From assembly GCA_013399015.1 (NCBI GenBank), contig VWZX01007392.1:1938619-2002618 (forward strand): a stretch of 64,000 bases of DNA, in the 5' to 3' direction. Both the position numbers and the translations under genes were made by a program. Shown in pieces: positions 61,398 through 64,000 of this stretch (positions within the stretch are counted from its first letter, which is position 1; each line of letters starts with the position of its first letter). The notes under the pieces are model-generated. The model saw only the letters and a program-made list of their open reading frames with translations. It was not told the origin of the DNA and made no database searches. Origin of the DNA: Galbula dea. Its lineage: Eukaryota; Chordata; Aves; Piciformes; Galbulidae.

Positions 61398-64000
61398 AAA
61401 TAACCTGGTGTTGTCTCAGAGATGCTCATTCAGAACCCTTTTCAGGCCCTACAGAGAAGCTAGAGGTGCATGCTCCTCATCAGAAAGGTTTCTTTGCTTG
61501 AAAGATCATGTTGTTGAATACAGAGGGCTCATTAGCACAGGTCAAAGACTGCAAAGCAATGTTTGCAAATATTCACTTCTATTCAGCAAAGCTGTTTGCT
61601 CCAGCTATGTTTATCCTTGTTGTTTGGTGTTCTTGAATATTGGCACACATGTTGGGTGGAAGCCTGCTGTTCCTGCCCATACCTAACCTGCATGTGAACC
61701 AAGGGATGTCTCAGATGAGTGCATCACCTCCTGGTTAGTTATTATTCTCCAGGGCAAAAACTAAGGAGAACACATTAGTCTTCTAGGGAAGCAGAAGAAT
61801 AAAGGACTTTGTGACTTCCCTTGCTCTACATCATGAATAGATGAAACTGTTGTTGAAGAAGCCCCAAATCCCTGGAAGAAAGCATCTATGGCATGTTAAT
61901 CAGTGCTGCCCTGCTTTGTCCTCCTAAGTGCTTCAGTCCTGCTCAGCTGTGGATCAGTAGTGGTTGACTGGATTGTTTGCTGTGGGGTTAGGTTTTGCAT
62001 TCAGAGAAATACTCATTTGAAGTATGGAGGGTTGAGGAATGAGGGAAGTGTCACCAGCAAAACAATCTTAGGAGAGTTCCAGAAGAATGGGGTAAAATGA
62101 CCTGAGAGATTGGGCACAGGGTTTTTTCCTTCTTGGCAAAGCATGGTCATCTAAACAGCATACCTGAGAGATGGCAAAAACCAGGCCAAATACTTGGGAG
62201 GAAAAGGTGTGGAGATCATGTTTGCTAAGTTGGAGAATGCCTTAGAAAATACTGACACTGAAAAAAATCTCTAAAAAATTGCAATTAGGTATTGAGTAAG
62301 ATGATGCTTCTGGGGGGAGGTTGTGGATGTTTGATCTTGGGAATGATAAGAAAAATTGTCTCTGCAGGGTGCTGTAAGACTGTTTCTGTTTCTGGTGTCC
62401 ACATTTCCAAAGGATCCTGACAAGCTGGAAAACATCTAGGAATGTGCTGTTCAGGTGATGTCAAGCTGAAGAATCTCCAAAAGTGATTTAAGAAAACTTT
62501 TTCTTTGTTCAAGAGCAAATTAAGGGTGGATCATAGTTTACAAACAGAAGAGACTCAAGGTGGTAGCAGATCTAATTAGGCTCTGTAGTCAAAAGATTGG
62601 AAGCTGGCAGTTAAAATCAAGGTAGAAATATAGATTATTAATGAGTCAAGTATTAGAATAGTTTATCTAAAGCCATATTAGATGTTCCAGTGCTTGTCAT
62701 CTCGATCTAAAGCCTTGCTGCTCACTTCAAATAAGAAGTGAGGGGAGAGAAGTGAGAAGAGGCAGCATCTGGGAGCTGATGGCTACTGGTACAGCTCACT
62801 GGTACAGGAGCTCAGGGCTGATCTCTCTTCTGGGATTGTGCTTGAACACAAAGGAGACTTGTATTATGAAGAGGAGGAATGATACAAAAGATGCTTGTTA
62901 TTTTAAGAAAGAAAAAATGACAGAAGCCAAATAACAGCATAGTTTATACAATAACTCTCTATAAAGTTTGGAGGTTACATTTAGTCAGTCTTTGTCAGCT
63001 ATTCACTTCTTATACATGTAGTTTTTCCTGGGTTCAGTGTTGAGAAAACTTTCACTGAGTTAAGTGGGATGACATCTCCTGCATATAGGAATTGTTTCCA
63101 TAGCTGAAGCTCATGAAATATTCTAAGTGTTCATTCATTTTATCAGGACTTAGGTGCTGATCTTTAGGAGAGAAGCCTCAAGGATTACTTTTTTGTTGTT
63201 GTTACACAATATTAGGCTCTGCTCACAAACAGAACGTGTGCTGCAAGTCCAGCAGATATTCAGGCAATGATCTGATAAAGGAAAGGTGCTGGGAACTTGC
63301 ATTTCTTCCAGGTATTTTTTTACTCCATCAGGAAAGGTATACAAGGTCTTCTTATTTATTACTTTCATGTATGATATAGGAACTCACTGTAGTTGTAAGT
63401 ATTGATCTGAAATAAAATCTTTCTAGTGAGAAGTTGTGGGAAAGGAAAACAGCAAACACCTAATCTGAAAATGTTGGCCCTGAGCTCATTGTCCTCAGCT
63501 TCTATTGAAGTGAAAGACTTCCTGGATTGCCATGCTCATATTTTAGCTTTCTCTCAGCAAAAATGGGTTATCTTTCAGGTGTTGATACATAACAGCATTT
63601 CAGTATGTCTTCTTTGGTGTAAATTGGGAGTAATTCGATTGACACAAGAAGTGTCTTGGGAAGAACCAGGTATGAGATCAGAATAAAATATTCAGGATTT
63701 TTTAACCCAGTGTTTCTTAGGCTGGTTCTGTTTGGAGTATGTCAAAAGTTACTGACATACTTAAGGGCAACAGGTTTCATTTAAGCTTTGAATTATCACC
63801 TAATGAAGCATAGCAATGCTTCCTGAGAGAGTTCTCTCCTATAGACTTCTGCAGTCTGAATGGAGGAGGCAGGTAGAGGCAGGTGAGGGAAAGTGTAGAG
63901 ATGTGGTCTTAACTGGCCAAGGTTGTCCAGCACCCCAGTAGCACCTGGGGGTATGAGGAGGGTCCCAGATGAGCACCTAATGCAATAGAACAAACACCCT

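Larger units (their letters stand above)
55491..64000. other. Unique-looking non-coding DNA, no gene recognised
   Basis: About 8.5 kb with no recognised exon. The longest frame is 117 codons at 60094-60447 (+), overlapped by 81 codons in another frame; neither resembles a known protein. The stretch contains poly-T runs, a 19-bp direct repeat at 59.3 kb, a TAATTA-type motif cluster at 60.9-61.3 kb and an (AT)n microsatellite at 61.38 kb. Confidence 0.7.

Noticed and set aside
1..64000. CRISPR arrays, operons, phage or bacterial mobile elements
   Set aside because: No regularly spaced repeats, no dense coding and no ribosome-binding pattern; CR1 content places the DNA in a vertebrate nuclear genome.

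Overview
This window looks like non-coding nuclear DNA from a bird. The strongest evidence is a set of at least seven CR1 non-LTR retrotransposon (LINE) copies carrying the avian-type 3' end, which finishes in short ATTCTRTGAT-like octamer repeats. I saw no Alu-, L1- or B-type repeats, and nothing bacterial or viral. The DNA is A+T-rich and mostly CpG-poor. It has frequent stops in all frames, poly-T/poly-A runs, and a few small AT-rich microsatellites. The species cannot be fixed from sequence alone.

Layout: 1-8.9 kb is unique-looking DNA. Two truncated CR1 3' ends, both minus strand, lie at 8.9-9.4 and 10.5-11.1 kb. 11.1-20.4 kb is unique and contains a 53-bp-period tandem duplication at 15.2 kb and a somewhat GC-richer stretch around 16.6-17.7 kb. 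A very short CR1 tail (+) sits at 20.5 kb and a T/G low-complexity tract at 22 kb. 28.1-28.8 kb holds a minus-strand stretch that weakly resembles decayed coding sequence. A CR1 3' end (-) lies at 31.8-32.1 kb. The longest CR1 copy (+), about 1.5 kb with an internal deletion that removes the reverse-transcriptase core, lies at 36.6-38.15 kb. 38-47.6 kb is unique. A CR1 tail of a different subfamily (+) is at 47.6-47.9 kb, followed by a G/T-rich low-complexity block (48.5-48.86 kb) and another CR1 3' end (-) at 48.98-49.25 kb. From there to 64 kb the notable items are a local CpG cluster at 54.1-54.4 kb, an A/C tract with G-runs on the minus strand at 54.84-54.97 kb, a probable ancient CR1 relic at 55.3-55.5 kb, and homeodomain-type motifs near 61 kb.

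I recognise no host protein-coding exon, tRNA, rRNA or known small RNA. The only translations I recognise are fragments of CR1 ORF2, all broken. The longest open frames elsewhere are about 115-155 codons. They are either low-complexity or resemble nothing I know, which is expected by chance in 64 kb. The window is therefore best read as intergenic DNA or the inside of a large intron. The retroelements explain about 6% of it, and a few compositional or motif anomalies are worth checking as regulatory candidates. I found no convincing novel biological system.
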